Source of the DNA: Streptomyces sp. ISL-43
GTDB lineage: Bacteria; Actinomycetota; Actinomycetes; Streptomycetales; Streptomycetaceae
DNA length: 64,000 bases
Assembly: GCF_018614195.1 (NCBI RefSeq)
Contig: NZ_JAGGOT010000012.1
Coordinates: forward strand, 1-64,000
Direction of reading: 5' to 3'
The translations under genes and the position numbers were made by a program. Positions within the stretch are counted from its first letter, which is position 1. Each line of letters starts with the position of its first letter. The notes beneath the pieces are model-generated. The model had not been told where the DNA came from. It did no database searches and worked only from the letters and a program-made list of their open reading frames with translations. Positions 42,672 through 55,076 of the stretch are shown piece after piece.

Positions 42672-43895
42672 ATGACAGACATCCTCATCCTTGCCGTAGT
42701 CATCGCCCTGGTCGCGGTCGGCGTGATCAGCGGGCTCGTGGTCAGCAGCCGCAAGAAGAAGCAGCTGCCCCCGACGCCGCCCAGCACGCCGACCATCACT
42801 GCCCCGCCCGCCGAACCGCAGGTGGGGGAGGACGCCGCACCGACGGCGCAAGAGCCGCGCCGCACGATCGAGGAGGTCGCCCTTCCCGACGCGGAGACCG
42901 CCCTCGAATCGCCGGTCGCGGTCGAGGACCCGGTCGTCGAGGCCCCGCCCGCCCCCGAGATCGAGGTGCCCGAGCCCACCGCCGGCCGCCTGGTCCGGCT
43001 GCGCTCCCGCCTCGCCCGGTCGCAGAACTCGCTCGGCAAGGGGCTGCTCACGCTGCTCTCCCGCGAGCACCTCGACGAGGACACCTGGGAGGAGATCGAG
43101 GAGACCCTCCTCATCGCCGACGTCGGTGTCGCGCCGACCCAGGAACTGGTGGACCGGCTCCGCGAGCGGGTCAAGGTGCTCGGCACCCGCACCCCCGCCG
43201 ATCTGCGCGCGCTGCTCAAGGAGGAGCTGGTCGCGCTTCTCGGCACCGACTTCGACCGCGCCGTGAAAACCGAGAGCGGTGTGGACACCCCCGCCGTCGT
43301 GATGGTCGTCGGCGTGAACGGCACCGGCAAGACCACCACCACCGGCAAGCTCGCCCGCGTGCTCGTCGCCGACGGGCGCAGCGTCGTGCTCGGCGCGGCC
43401 GACACCTTCCGCGCCGCCGCCGCCGACCAGCTCCAGACCTGGGGCGACCGGGTCGGCGCGCGCACGGTGCGCGGCCCCGAGGGCGGCGACCCGGCCTCGA
43501 TCGCCTACGACGCGGTCAAGGAGGGCATCGCCGAGGGCGCCGACGTGGTGCTCATCGACACCGCCGGCCGTCTGCACACCAAGACCGGCCTGATGGACGA
43601 GCTCGGCAAGGTCAAGCGCGTCGTGGAGAAGCACGGCCCGCTCGACGAGATCCTGCTGGTCCTGGACGCCACCACCGGACAGAACGGCCTGACCCAGGCC
43701 CGCGTCTTCGCGGAGGTCGTCGACATCACCGGCATCGTCCTGACCAAGCTCGACGGCACCGCCAAGGGCGGCATCGTCATCGCCGTCCAGCGCGCGCTGG
43801 GCGTCCCGGTCAAGCTCGTCGGCCTCGGCGAGGGCGCGGACGACCTGGCGCCCTTCGAGCCGGAAGCCTTCGTGGACGCCCTGATCGGCGACTGA
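42672..43895 (+). CDS. ftsY: Signal recognition particle receptor FtsY
   Basis: 407 residues from ATG 42672. N-terminal membrane helix (ILILAVVIALVAVGVISGLVV), an acidic/Pro-rich A region (about 35-115), then NG domain: GVNGTGKTTTTGKLA (G1) near 216-230, DTFRAAAADQL, DTAGRLHTK, TKLDGTAKGG and GLGEGADDL. It docks the SRP-ribosome complex at the membrane; its partner Ffh is encoded 7.5 kb downstream. No Shine-Dalgarno is visible. A strong hairpin follows. Confidence 0.96.
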   Translation: MTDILILAVVIALVAVGVISGLVVSSRKKKQLPPTPPSTPTITAPPAEPQVGEDAAPTAQEPRRTIEEVALPDAETALESPVAVEDPVVEAPPAPEIEVPEPTAGRLVRLRSRLARSQNSLGKGLLTLLSREHLDEDTWEEIEETLLIADVGVAPTQELVDRLRERVKVLGTRTPADLRALLKEELVALLGTDFDRAVKTESGVDTPAVVMVVGVNGTGKTTTTGKLARVLVADGRSVVLGAADTFRAAAADQLQTWGDRVGARTVRGPEGGDPASIAYDAVKEGIAEGADVVLIDTAGRLHTKTGLMDELGKVKRVVEKHGPLDEILLVLDATTGQNGLTQARVFAEVVDITGIVLTKLDGTAKGGIVIAVQRALGVPVKLVGLGEGADDLAPFEPEAFVDALIGD

Positions 43896-43934
43896 CCGAA
43901 GCCCCCGGGGCGTTCGAAACGCCTCTACGCCGCC

Positions 43935-43970
43935 CAGCGCCCCCGCGGTCCACCGGACCCGGGGGCGCTG
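43935..43970 (+). terminator. Terminator after ftsY
   Basis: CAGCGCCCCCG/CGGGGGCGCTG outer stem with inner GGTCC/GGACC and one bulged base; 39 nt after the ftsY stop, before the converging prim-pol gene. Confidence 0.82.
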
Positions 43971-44024
43971 CCGTAGGCGGAGCCAAGGGCTGTCGCGTGA
44001 TCCGGGACAGCCCTTAGGCCACCC

Positions 44025-44696
44025 TTAGGCCCGCCGCAGCCGGTGGCAGAGATAGGCGAGGGTGCCGAGCAGGAGCCGGGCCTGGGGTGGATCCCCGGCC
44101 GAGTCCAGCGACGGCGTGCGCAGCCAGCTCACCGGGCCGTGACCCGCGAAGTCGGACGGCGGGGCGGTGACGTAGGCCCCGTGGCCCAGTGCGCGCAGAT
44201 CGAGGCCGGCGTCGTCCCAGCCCATCCGGTACAGCAGCTGCGGCAGCCCGTCCGCGGCACCCGGGGCCACGAAGAACTGGGCGCGGCCGTCGGGGGTCGC
44301 GGTGACCGGGCCCAGCGGCAGGCCCATCCGCTCCAGGCGGACCAGCGCCCGGCGCCCGGCCTCCTCGGCCACCTCGATGACGTCGAAGGAGCGGCCGACG
44401 GGGAGCAGCACCGCCGCCCCCGGGTACTCGCTCCAGGTCTCGGTGACCTCGTCGAGGGTGGCTCCGGCCGGCACCGTCGGTGCGAGGGCCAGCGGATGCG
44501 CCCCCGGCGCGCCACAACTCGTATGACCGCAGGAGCAGTCGCGCGCCGGCGCCGCGGCCCGGGCGCCCGGGACCACGTCCCAGCCCCACAGTCCGGTGTA
44601 CTCCGCCACCGCCGTGCACTCCGACATCCGGCCCCGGCGCCGAGCGCCGGAACGGAACTCCTTGGTGCCGCGGCTGCCGCCGATCGTGAAGCCCAT
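44025..44696 (-). CDS. Degenerate bifunctional primase/polymerase N-terminal (prim-pol) domain protein
   Basis: 223 residues from ATG 44696 (MGFTIGGSRGTKEF); an ATG two codons upstream (44702) is closer to GGAGGGGG and also possible. The region AEYTGLWGWDVVPGARAA, CSCGHTSCGAPGAHPL and ETWSEYPGAAVLLPVGRSFDVIEV resembles plasmid/phage prim-pol domains. The catalytic acidic pair appears altered (FDVIEV where active enzymes have a DxD-type motif) and no helicase domain follows. The histidine/cysteine cluster may bind zinc. Conserved beside nsdA in Streptomyces as I recall; probably a non-catalytic relative of unknown role. Confidence 0.75.
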   Translation of the reverse strand: MGFTIGGSRGTKEFRSGARRRGRMSECTAVAEYTGLWGWDVVPGARAAAPARDCSCGHTSCGAPGAHPLALAPTVPAGATLDEVTETWSEYPGAAVLLPVGRSFDVIEVAEEAGRRALVRLERMGLPLGPVTATPDGRAQFFVAPGAADGLPQLLYRMGWDDAGLDLRALGHGAYVTAPPSDFAGHGPVSWLRTPSLDSAGDPPQARLLLGTLAYLCHRLRRA

Positions 44697-44702
44697 GCCC
44701 AT

Positions 44703-45120
44703 GCCCCCTCCAACGGGTCGGACGTGCGGGTGGTTACGACGTCGGCGCAACCGGATGCCGGCCGGGCGAGGCGCCCGGGCGGCATCCGGTCCGCCCGGTC
44801 CGCCCGTCGGGCGCCCGGCGCACTCCTCGCCGCGCGCGCCCCGAGCGCACCTCTGCCCAGCCGATCCGTTTCGCCTTCCTGTCAAGTGAATCGCGCCTGG
44901 CCGGTGGCGAGTTCATTCGAAGGGGTGGCGAATGGTGGCGTTTCCGGGATCGACCTCGCCGAAGGGGTGATCGTAGGATTACTTTCGGTGCACGAAGAGC
45001 GAAGGCAGGCCCATCCGTGGGTATGCCGGAGGCAAGGTGTGGAGGACCTGTGAAGACCCGTCCCCTCACCGCCTCCGACGCGGTTTCGTGTCGAAGACGC
45101 AGAGGGATGGGGGCGTTCCA
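44703..45120 (+). other. Divergent intergenic region upstream of nsdA
   Basis: About 420 bp without a gene between the prim-pol gene (minus) and nsdA (plus). The left third is GC-rich and continues as an open frame on the minus strand, but its composition and lack of family similarity argue against coding. The right part holds a promoter-like element at 44950-44979 and a ~130-nt leader to nsdA. Confidence 0.45.
44950..44979 (+). promoter_or_regulatory. Candidate nsdA promoter
   Basis: TCGACC at 44950-44955, 18-bp spacer and TAGGAT at 44974-44979, in a locally AT-richer patch 140 nt upstream of the nsdA GTG. Confidence 0.45.
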
Positions 45121-46647
45121 GTGAGCGGCAACGGCGCAAGCGGAACGAACGCGGAGTCCGATCTGTCCTCCGCCGAGGCGCCGGAGCAGGGGGCCACCGC
45201 CCGCAACGAGCAGCTGACTTCGTGGTTCGTGCGCAGCGGCTGGTCCAAGGGCGAGCTCGCCCGCCAGGTCAACCGCCGCGCCCGCCAGATGGGCGCCCAC
45301 CACATCAGCACCGACACCTCCCGGGTCCGCCGCTGGCTCGACGGCGAACAGCCCCGCGAGCCCGTCCCGCGGATCCTGTCCGAGCTGTTCTCCGAACGCT
45401 TCGGATCCGTCGTCGCCATCGAGCACCTCGGCCTGCGCACCGCCCACCAGACCCCCTCCGTCTCCGGCGTCGACCTGCCCTGGGCGGGCCCGCGGACCGT
45501 CGAACTGCTCGGCGAGTTCTCCCGCAGCGACCTGATGCTGGCCCGCCGCGGCTTCCTCGGGACCTCGCTCGCCCTCTCCGCCGGCCCCGCCCTCATCGAG
45601 CCAATGCAGCGCTGGCTCGTCCCGGTCCCGGCCGCCGACCCGGGGCCGCGCGAGGCGGGGCCGGCGGGCGCCCTCGGCGGCCACCGGCCGCCCCGGCTCT
45701 CCGGGTCCGAGGTCGACCTCCTCGAAGCCACCACCGTGATGTTCCGCCAGTGGGACGCCCAGTGCGGCGGCGGACTGCGCCGCAAGGCGGTCGTCGGCCA
45801 GCTCCACGAGGTCACCGACCTGCTCCAGGAGAACCACCCGGCCCCGATCATGAAGCGGCTCTTCAAGGTCGCCGCCGAGCTCGCCGAGCTCGCCGGCTGG
45901 ATGAGTTACGACATCGGCCTGCACCCGACGGCGCAGAAGTACTTCGTCCTCGCGCTGCACGCCGCCAAGCAGGGCGGCGACAAGCCGCTCGGCTCGTACA
46001 TCCTCTCCAGCATGAGCCGCCAGATGATCCACCTGGGCCGCCCCGAGGACGCCTTGGAGCTCATCCACCTCGCCCAGTACGGCAGCCGCGACTGCGCGGG
46101 GCCCCGTACGCAGGCCATGCTGTATGCGATGGAGGCGCGCGCCTACGCCAACATGGGCCAGCCCAGCCGCTGCAAGCGGGCCGTGCGGATGGCCGAGGAC
46201 ACCTTCTCCGACGTCGGTTTCGGCGGCGAGCCCGAACCCGACTGGATCCGCTTCTTCTCCGAGGCCGAGCTCAACGGCGAGAACTCCCACTCGTACCGCG
46301 ACCTGGCCTACGTCGCCGGCCGCAGCCCCATGTACGCCTCCCTCGCCGAGCCGGTCATGGAGCGTGCCGTCGAGCTCTTCGAGAAGGACGAGGAGCACCA
46401 GCGCTCCTACGCGCTCAACCTCATCGGCATGGCCACCGTGCACCTGCTCCAGCGCGAGCCCGAGCAGGCCACCGTCCTCGTCGGCCGTGCCCTCGACGTG
46501 GCGGGAAAGGTGCGGTCCGAACGGGTCAACACCCGGCTGCGCAAGACCGTCGACACCGCCGCGCGTGAGTACGGCGACGTCGCCGACGTGGTGCGCCTGA
46601 CCGACCACCTCGCCTCCCGGCTCCCCGAAGCCGCGGAGGCCGTCTGA
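45121..46647 (+). CDS. nsdA: Differentiation/antibiotic regulator NsdA
   Basis: 508 residues from GTG 45121. The N-terminal region (about 25-90) looks like an XRE-type DNA-binding segment (TSWFVRSGWSKGELARQVNRRARQMG ... TDTSRVRRWLDGEQP), followed by a hydrophobic stretch (RRGFLGTSLALSAGPALI) and a helical TPR-like C-terminal half (LGSYILSSMSRQMIHLGRPEDALELIHLAQYG, AMEARAYANMGQPSRCKRAVRMAED). NsdA negatively regulates sporulation and antibiotic production in S. coelicolor. The assignment is by sequence memory and by position before amtB. Confidence 0.9.
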   Translation: MSGNGASGTNAESDLSSAEAPEQGATARNEQLTSWFVRSGWSKGELARQVNRRARQMGAHHISTDTSRVRRWLDGEQPREPVPRILSELFSERFGSVVAIEHLGLRTAHQTPSVSGVDLPWAGPRTVELLGEFSRSDLMLARRGFLGTSLALSAGPALIEPMQRWLVPVPAADPGPREAGPAGALGGHRPPRLSGSEVDLLEATTVMFRQWDAQCGGGLRRKAVVGQLHEVTDLLQENHPAPIMKRLFKVAAELAELAGWMSYDIGLHPTAQKYFVLALHAAKQGGDKPLGSYILSSMSRQMIHLGRPEDALELIHLAQYGSRDCAGPRTQAMLYAMEARAYANMGQPSRCKRAVRMAEDTFSDVGFGGEPEPDWIRFFSEAELNGENSHSYRDLAYVAGRSPMYASLAEPVMERAVELFEKDEEHQRSYALNLIGMATVHLLQREPEQATVLVGRALDVAGKVRSERVNTRLRKTVDTAAREYGDVADVVRLTDHLASRLPEAAEAV

Positions 46648-46762
46648 CGGCCCTCGCGGCCGCCCCCCAGGCCCCGGCCGCGGCAGTCACCCCGTGAAGC
46701 CCGATCAGGCTCCCCCAGCCAGGACCTCCGGGTACCGCCGCGGCCGGTTTCGGCACGCGCGT

Positions 46763-46783
46763 CCATGAACCACTCGTTCATGG
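46763..46783. promoter_or_regulatory. Perfect inverted repeat upstream of amtB
   Basis: CCATGAAC-CACTC-GTTCATGG, perfect 8-bp arms, directly upstream of the GlnR-like half-sites. Candidate binding site or nsdA-end hairpin. Confidence 0.45.
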
Positions 46784-46787
46784 GCGC

Positions 46788-46823
46788 GTAACACGCCGGA
46801 CCTCTTCGTCATCGACGCGAAAC
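46788..46823 (+). promoter_or_regulatory. Candidate GlnR binding site of the amtB operon
   Basis: GTCAT-N6-GAAAC at 46808-46823 fits the GlnR a-site/b-site pattern (GTnAC-N6-GAAAC) at nine of ten defined bases; a second a-site-like GTAAC at 46788-46792 precedes it with a weaker partner GACCT. GlnR is the known activator of amtB in Streptomyces. Confidence 0.6.
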
Positions 46824-46979
46824 ACCCAGCGGCGCCGCCGGAAACCGGCCTGCGCGAATCTCAGGGCCATTAACCGGCCAGCCCCCAGGCCGGCCCCCTC
46901 AGGCCTGATTCAAAAACCAGCGCCGCCCAGGTTTTCACGATCGCCCGCACGCGAACGTACCGACGACGAGGAGACGCCG

Positions 46980-48661
<1,682 letters not shown>

Positions 48662-48709
48662 AGCCCGGCACGATCGACCGGACAGGCCCAAACGGACGGG
48701 AGCTCCTGG

Positions 48710-51136
48710 GTGACGAGCGTCGAAGAGACCACGGACGACAACACGGCCGGCTCGGGACCCAGCGGCTACGCCGCGGCCCGGCTGCGACTCCTCCAGGAGG
48801 AGTCGCGGTCCGGGCCTTCCCGGCGTTCCGCCCTGGCCGCCCTGACCGACGACTGGCTGAAGGCGCTGTTCGCCACGGCCGTACGGGAGACGGGCGTGCG
48901 GGGCGCCACCCTCGTCGCCGTCGGCGGCTACGGCCGCGCCGAACTCTCCCCGCGCAGCGACCTCGACCTGGTCCTGCTCCACGACGGCAGGGCCGAACCC
49001 CGCGCCCTGGCCGCCCTGGCCGACCGGCTCTGGTACCCCGTCTGGGACATGGGCCTCGCCCTCGACCACTCGGTCCGCACCCCCGCGGAAGCCCGCAAGA
49101 CGGCCTCCGAAGACCTCAAGGTGCACCTCGGGCTGCTGGACGCCCGGCCCGTCGCGGGCGACGTCGGACTCCTCGCCGGACTGCGCACCTCCGTCCTGGC
49201 CGACTGGCGCAACCTTGCCGCCAAGCGGCTCCCGCAGCTGCACTCCCTGTGCCTGGAGCGGGCGGAGCGCGCCGGCGAGCTCCGCTTCCTCCTCGAACCC
49301 GACCTCAAGGAGGCCCGCGGGGGCCTGCGCGACGTCACCGCGCTGCGGGCCGTCGCCGCGTCGTGGCTGGCGGACGCCCCGCGCGAGGGCCTCACCGAAG
49401 CCCGGCGCCGGCTGCTCGACGCCCGCGACGCCCTGCACCTGGTGACCGGCCGCGCCACCGAGCGGCTCTCCCTGCAGGAGCAGACGCCGGTCGCGGCGCA
49501 GCTGGGGCTGCTCGACGCCGACGCCCTGCTCAGGGAGGTGTACGAGGCCGCGCGCGTGGTCTCGTACGCCGGTGACGTGACCTGGCGCGAGGTCGGGCGC
49601 GTGCTGCGGGCCCGGTCCGCGCGACCGCGGCTGCGGGGCCTGCTCGGCACCCGTGGCGCCGTCTCCGAGCGGGCACCGCTCGCCGAGGGCGTCGTGGAGT
49701 CCGACGGCGAGGCCGTACTCGCCCTGGCCGCGCGCCCGGACCGCGACCCCGTGCTGCCGCTGCGGTTCGGCGCGGCGGCAGCGCAGGCGGGACTGCCCGT
49801 CTCGCTGCACGCCGTACGAAGGCTCGCGGCGCAGGCCAAGCCGCTGCCCGTGCCGTGGCCGGCCGAGGCCCGGGAGCAGCTGCTGACCCTGCTGGGCGCG
49901 GGGGAGCCGACGGTGGCCGTCTGGGAGGCGCTGGAGGCCGAGGGGATCATCACCAAGCTGCTGCCCGACTGGGAGCGGGTGCGGTGCCGGCCGCAGCGCA
50001 ACCCGGTGCACACCTGGACCGTGGACCGGCACCTGGTCGAGACGGCGGTGCGCGCCTCGGCACTGACCCGCCGGGTGAGCCGCCCCGACCTCCTCCTCAT
50101 GGCCGCGCTGCTGCACGACATCGGCAAGGGCTGGCCCGGCGACCACTCGGTGGCGGGCGAGACGATCGCGCGCGACGTGGCGGTGCGGGTCGGCTTCGAC
50201 TCGGAGGACGTCGCCGTGCTGGGCGTGCTCGTACGCCACCACCTGCTGCTGATCGACACCGCGACGCGCAGGGACCTGGACGATCCGGCGACGGTGAAGG
50301 CGGTCGCGGAGGCCGTGGGCTCGCCGGGCACCCTGGAGATCCTGCACGCGCTGACGGAGGCCGACGCGCTGGCGACGGGGCCGGCGGCGTGGAGCGCGTG
50401 GCGGGGCTCGCTGGTGGCGGACCTGGTCGCGCGGGTCGCCGCCGTGCTGCGGGGTGCGGCGCCGGCGGTGACGGAGCTGGAGATCCCGACGACGGAACAA
50501 GAACGCCTCGCGGTCGAGGCGCTGCGCACCCGGGAGCCCGTCCTGGCCCTGCACGCCCGCCAGGAGGAGGACGCGGTCGGGGTGGAGCTGGTGGTGGCCG
50601 TCCCCGACCAGCCGGGGGTCCTGCCCGCGGTGGCGGGTGTGCTGGCCCTGCACCGCCTGACGGTGCGGGCGGCGGACCTGCGCTCGCTGGAGCTCCCGGA
50701 CCGGCTGGGCGAGGTACTGGTGCTGCGGTGGCGGGTGGCCGCGGAGTACGGGTCCCTGCCCCAGGCGGCCCGGCTGCGCACGGACCTGGTGCGGGCGCTG
50801 GACGGCTCGCTCGACGTCCCGGCGAAGCTGGCGGACCGCGAGGCGGCGTATCCGCGCCGGCGCGGTGTCGTCCCGCCGCCGCCCCGGGTCACGGTGGTCC
50901 CGGAGGTTTCCACGCTGGCCACGGTCCTGGAGGTCCGAGCCCCCGACGCGGTCGGGCTGCTGCACCGGATCGGCCGCGCGCTGGAGGCGTCCGGAGTGCG
51001 GGTGCGCAGCGCGCACGTCTCCACGCTCGGCGCGAACGCGGTGGACACGCTGTACGTGACCACGGTGGACGGCAAACCGCTGGACCCCGCGGACGCGGCG
51101 GCCTTGGCCGCGTCGGTCGAGTCGACCCTGGCGTAG
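48710..51136 (+). CDS. glnD: PII-modifying bifunctional nucleotidyltransferase GlnD
   Basis: 808 residues from GTG 48710 with GGGAGCT upstream. Nucleotidyltransferase motif GGYGRAELSPRSDLDLVLLHD near residues 72-92, central HD domain (VDRHLVETAVRAS ... LLMAALLHDIGKGWPGDHSV) and two C-terminal ACT domains (VAVPDQPGVLPAVAGVLALHRL and EVRAPDAVGLLHRIGRALEASG). In actinobacteria the enzyme adenylylates rather than uridylylates GlnK. Third gene of amtB-glnK-glnD. Confidence 0.95.
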   Translation: MTSVEETTDDNTAGSGPSGYAAARLRLLQEESRSGPSRRSALAALTDDWLKALFATAVRETGVRGATLVAVGGYGRAELSPRSDLDLVLLHDGRAEPRALAALADRLWYPVWDMGLALDHSVRTPAEARKTASEDLKVHLGLLDARPVAGDVGLLAGLRTSVLADWRNLAAKRLPQLHSLCLERAERAGELRFLLEPDLKEARGGLRDVTALRAVAASWLADAPREGLTEARRRLLDARDALHLVTGRATERLSLQEQTPVAAQLGLLDADALLREVYEAARVVSYAGDVTWREVGRVLRARSARPRLRGLLGTRGAVSERAPLAEGVVESDGEAVLALAARPDRDPVLPLRFGAAAAQAGLPVSLHAVRRLAAQAKPLPVPWPAEAREQLLTLLGAGEPTVAVWEALEAEGIITKLLPDWERVRCRPQRNPVHTWTVDRHLVETAVRASALTRRVSRPDLLLMAALLHDIGKGWPGDHSVAGETIARDVAVRVGFDSEDVAVLGVLVRHHLLLIDTATRRDLDDPATVKAVAEAVGSPGTLEILHALTEADALATGPAAWSAWRGSLVADLVARVAAVLRGAAPAVTELEIPTTEQERLAVEALRTREPVLALHARQEEDAVGVELVVAVPDQPGVLPAVAGVLALHRLTVRAADLRSLELPDRLGEVLVLRWRVAAEYGSLPQAARLRTDLVRALDGSLDVPAKLADREAAYPRRRGVVPPPPRVTVVPEVSTLATVLEVRAPDAVGLLHRIGRALEASGVRVRSAHVSTLGANAVDTLYVTTVDGKPLDPADAAALAASVESTLA

Positions 51137-51142
51137 CGGGCC

Positions 51143-51210
51143 GGACCCTGTCCGCGAACGCCGGACGGGCCGGATTTTCCCGCCCCGCCGGCGTTCGGGG
51201 CGCGGGGTCC
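51143..51210 (+). repeat. Intergenic GC-rich inverted repeat after glnD, Streptomyces repeat-like
   Basis: Nested inverted repeat: outer GGACCC/GGGTCC (51143-51148, 51205-51210) and inner CGAACGCCGG/CCGGCGTTCG (51155-51164, 51188-51197). The right flank GGGGTCCGGGGCGGAGCCC has the look of the degenerate palindromic repeats dispersed between Streptomyces genes. It begins 7 nt after the glnD stop and probably terminates the operon. Confidence 0.6.
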
Positions 51211-51337
51211 GGGGCGGAGCCCGGGGAAAGGGGAAAGGGCGGGGTGGGGGATTGCGGCCCGCAGGGCCAGGCCGGTGGCGCGGCCCGATACCCTGGGGGC
51301 GACCACACCGCCCCCGACCCGAGGAATCGCGACCACC

Positions 51338-52912
51338 GTGTTCGATACGCTTTCCGACCGCCTCAGCGCGACCTTCAAGTCCCTCCGGGGCAAAGGCCGC
51401 CTCTCCGAGCAGGACATCGACGCTGCGGCGCGGGAAATCCGTATCGCCCTCCTCGAGGCCGACGTCGCACTCCCCGTCGTCCGCTCCTTCATCGCGAACG
51501 TCAAGGAGCGCGCCCGCGGCGAAGAGGTCTCCAAGGCCCTGAACCCGGGCCAGCAGGTCCTCAAGATCGTCAACGACGAGCTGGTCTCCATCCTCGGCGG
51601 CGAGACCCGGCGGCTGCGCTTCGCCAAGACCGCGCCCACCGTGATCATGCTCGCCGGCCTCCAGGGTGCGGGTAAGACCACCCTCGCCGGAAAGCTCGGC
51701 CTGTGGCTGAAGGGGCAGGGCCACACCCCGCTCCTCGTCGCGTGCGACCTCCAGCGCCCCAACGCCGTCAACCAGCTCTCGGTCGTCGCCGAGCGCGCCG
51801 GCGTGGCCGTCTACGCGCCCGCCCCCGGCAACGGCGTCGGCGACCCGGTCCAGGTCGCCAAGGACTCCATCGAGTACGCCCGTACCAAGCAGTACGACGT
51901 CGTCATCGTCGACACCGCCGGCCGCCTCGGCATCGACGAGGAGCTGATGCGCCAGGCCGCGGACATCCGCGACGCCGTCAGCCCCGACGAGATCCTCTTC
52001 GTCGTCGACGCCATGATCGGCCAGGACGCGGTCAACACCGCCGAGGCCTTCCGCGACGGCGTCGGCTTCGACGGCGTCGTGCTCTCCAAGCTCGACGGCG
52101 ACGCCCGAGGCGGTGCCGCGCTCTCCATCGCGCACGTCACCGGCAAGCAGATCATCTTCGCCTCGAACGGCGAGAAGCTCGACGAGTTCGACGCCTTCCA
52201 CCCGGACCGCATGGCGGGCCGGATCCTCGACATGGGTGACATGCTCACCCTCATCGAGCAGGCCGAGAAGACCTTCAGCCAGGCCGAAGCCGAGAAGATG
52301 GCGGCCAAGCTGGCGAAGGGCCCCAAGGAGTTCACGCTCGACGACTTCCTGGCGCAGATGGAGCAGGTCCGCAAGATGGGCTCCATCTCCAAGCTGCTCG
52401 GCATGCTGCCCGGCATGGGGCAGATCAAGGACCAGATCAACAACATCGACGAGCGCGACGTCGACCGCACCGCCGCGATCATCAAGTCGATGACCCCGGC
52501 CGAGCGCCATGACCCGCACATCATCAACGGCTCGCGCCGCGCCCGTATCGCCAAGGGCTCCGGTGTCGAGGTCAGCGCCGTCAAGTCGCTCGTCGAGCGG
52601 TTCTTCGAGGCCCGCAAGATGATGTCCCGCATGGCCCAGGGCGGCGGCATGCCGGGCATGCCCGGCATCCCCGGGATGGGCGGCGGCCCCGGCCGGCAGA
52701 AGAAGCAGGTCAAGCAGGCCAAGGGCAAGCGCAAGAGCGGCAACCCGATGAAGCGCAGGGAAGAGGAGGCCGCGGCGGCCGCGCGCCGCGAGGCCGGTCC
52801 GCAGGCGGTCGAGCCCGCCGCCGGCGGCAACCCGTTCGGCCTTCCGGCGGGTGGCGGTCAGGCCGGCGAGGACTTCGACCTCCCGGACGAGTTCAAGAAG
52901 TTCATGAAGTAG
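51338..52912 (+). CDS. ffh: Signal recognition particle protein Ffh
   Basis: 524 residues from GTG 51338 (VFDTLSDRLSATFKSLRG), GAGGA 12 nt upstream. N domain, then G domain with GLQGAGKTTLAGKLG near 107-121, DTAGRLGIDEEL, SKLDGDARGG, and a C-terminal M domain (about 300-440) containing GSISKLLGMLPGM and RMAQGGGMPGMPGIPGMGGGPG, the Met/Gly-rich signal-peptide-binding loop. A basic tail ends in DEFKKFMK. Binds 4.5S RNA and signal peptides; partner of FtsY. Confidence 0.96.
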   Translation: MFDTLSDRLSATFKSLRGKGRLSEQDIDAAAREIRIALLEADVALPVVRSFIANVKERARGEEVSKALNPGQQVLKIVNDELVSILGGETRRLRFAKTAPTVIMLAGLQGAGKTTLAGKLGLWLKGQGHTPLLVACDLQRPNAVNQLSVVAERAGVAVYAPAPGNGVGDPVQVAKDSIEYARTKQYDVVIVDTAGRLGIDEELMRQAADIRDAVSPDEILFVVDAMIGQDAVNTAEAFRDGVGFDGVVLSKLDGDARGGAALSIAHVTGKQIIFASNGEKLDEFDAFHPDRMAGRILDMGDMLTLIEQAEKTFSQAEAEKMAAKLAKGPKEFTLDDFLAQMEQVRKMGSISKLLGMLPGMGQIKDQINNIDERDVDRTAAIIKSMTPAERHDPHIINGSRRARIAKGSGVEVSAVKSLVERFFEARKMMSRMAQGGGMPGMPGIPGMGGGPGRQKKQVKQAKGKRKSGNPMKRREEEAAAAARREAGPQAVEPAAGGNPFGLPAGGGQAGEDFDLPDEFKKFMK

Positions 52913-52924
52913 GCACGCAGGTGC

Positions 52925-52960
52925 GGCGAAGGGCCCCGACGGGTGTCGGGGCCCTTCGCC
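52925..52960 (+). terminator. Terminator after ffh
   Basis: 16-bp perfect stem GGCGAAGGGCCCCGAC/GTCGGGGCCCTTCGCC with GGGT loop, 12 nt after the ffh stop. Confidence 0.88.
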
Positions 52961-53081
52961 GTGTCCGGGCCGGGCGCACCCCGGGACATTCCGGCCGGGC
53001 ACCCCGGTCGGAGGCGCGCACCCGAGCGACGGTCCCATTTGTCGCTTATGGTCGGCCGGGAGGACGGCAGAAGGAGGCCAC

Positions 53082-55004
<1,923 letters not shown>

Positions 55005-55007
55005 CCG

Positions 55008-55051
55008 CGAAGCCGGGGCGGAACCGGATCCTCCGGCCCGCCCCGGCTTCG
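55008..55051 (+). terminator. Terminator after ftsH
   Basis: 14-bp arms CGAAGCCGGGGCGG and CCGCCCCGGCTTCG with a 16-nt loop, 4 nt beyond the ftsH stop; faces the converging methyltransferase gene. Confidence 0.82.
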
Positions 55052-55076
55052 GCGAAGTCCTTGCCGGCGGCCGCCG

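Larger units (their letters stand above)
46648..46979 (+). other. Regulatory region between nsdA and amtB
   Basis: No gene. Contains a perfect inverted repeat CCATGAAC/GTTCATGG (46763-46783), GlnR-like half-sites (46788-46823) and several GC-rich IRs (GGCCGG types near 46870-46900). GAGGAG precedes the amtB ATG. Confidence 0.5.
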
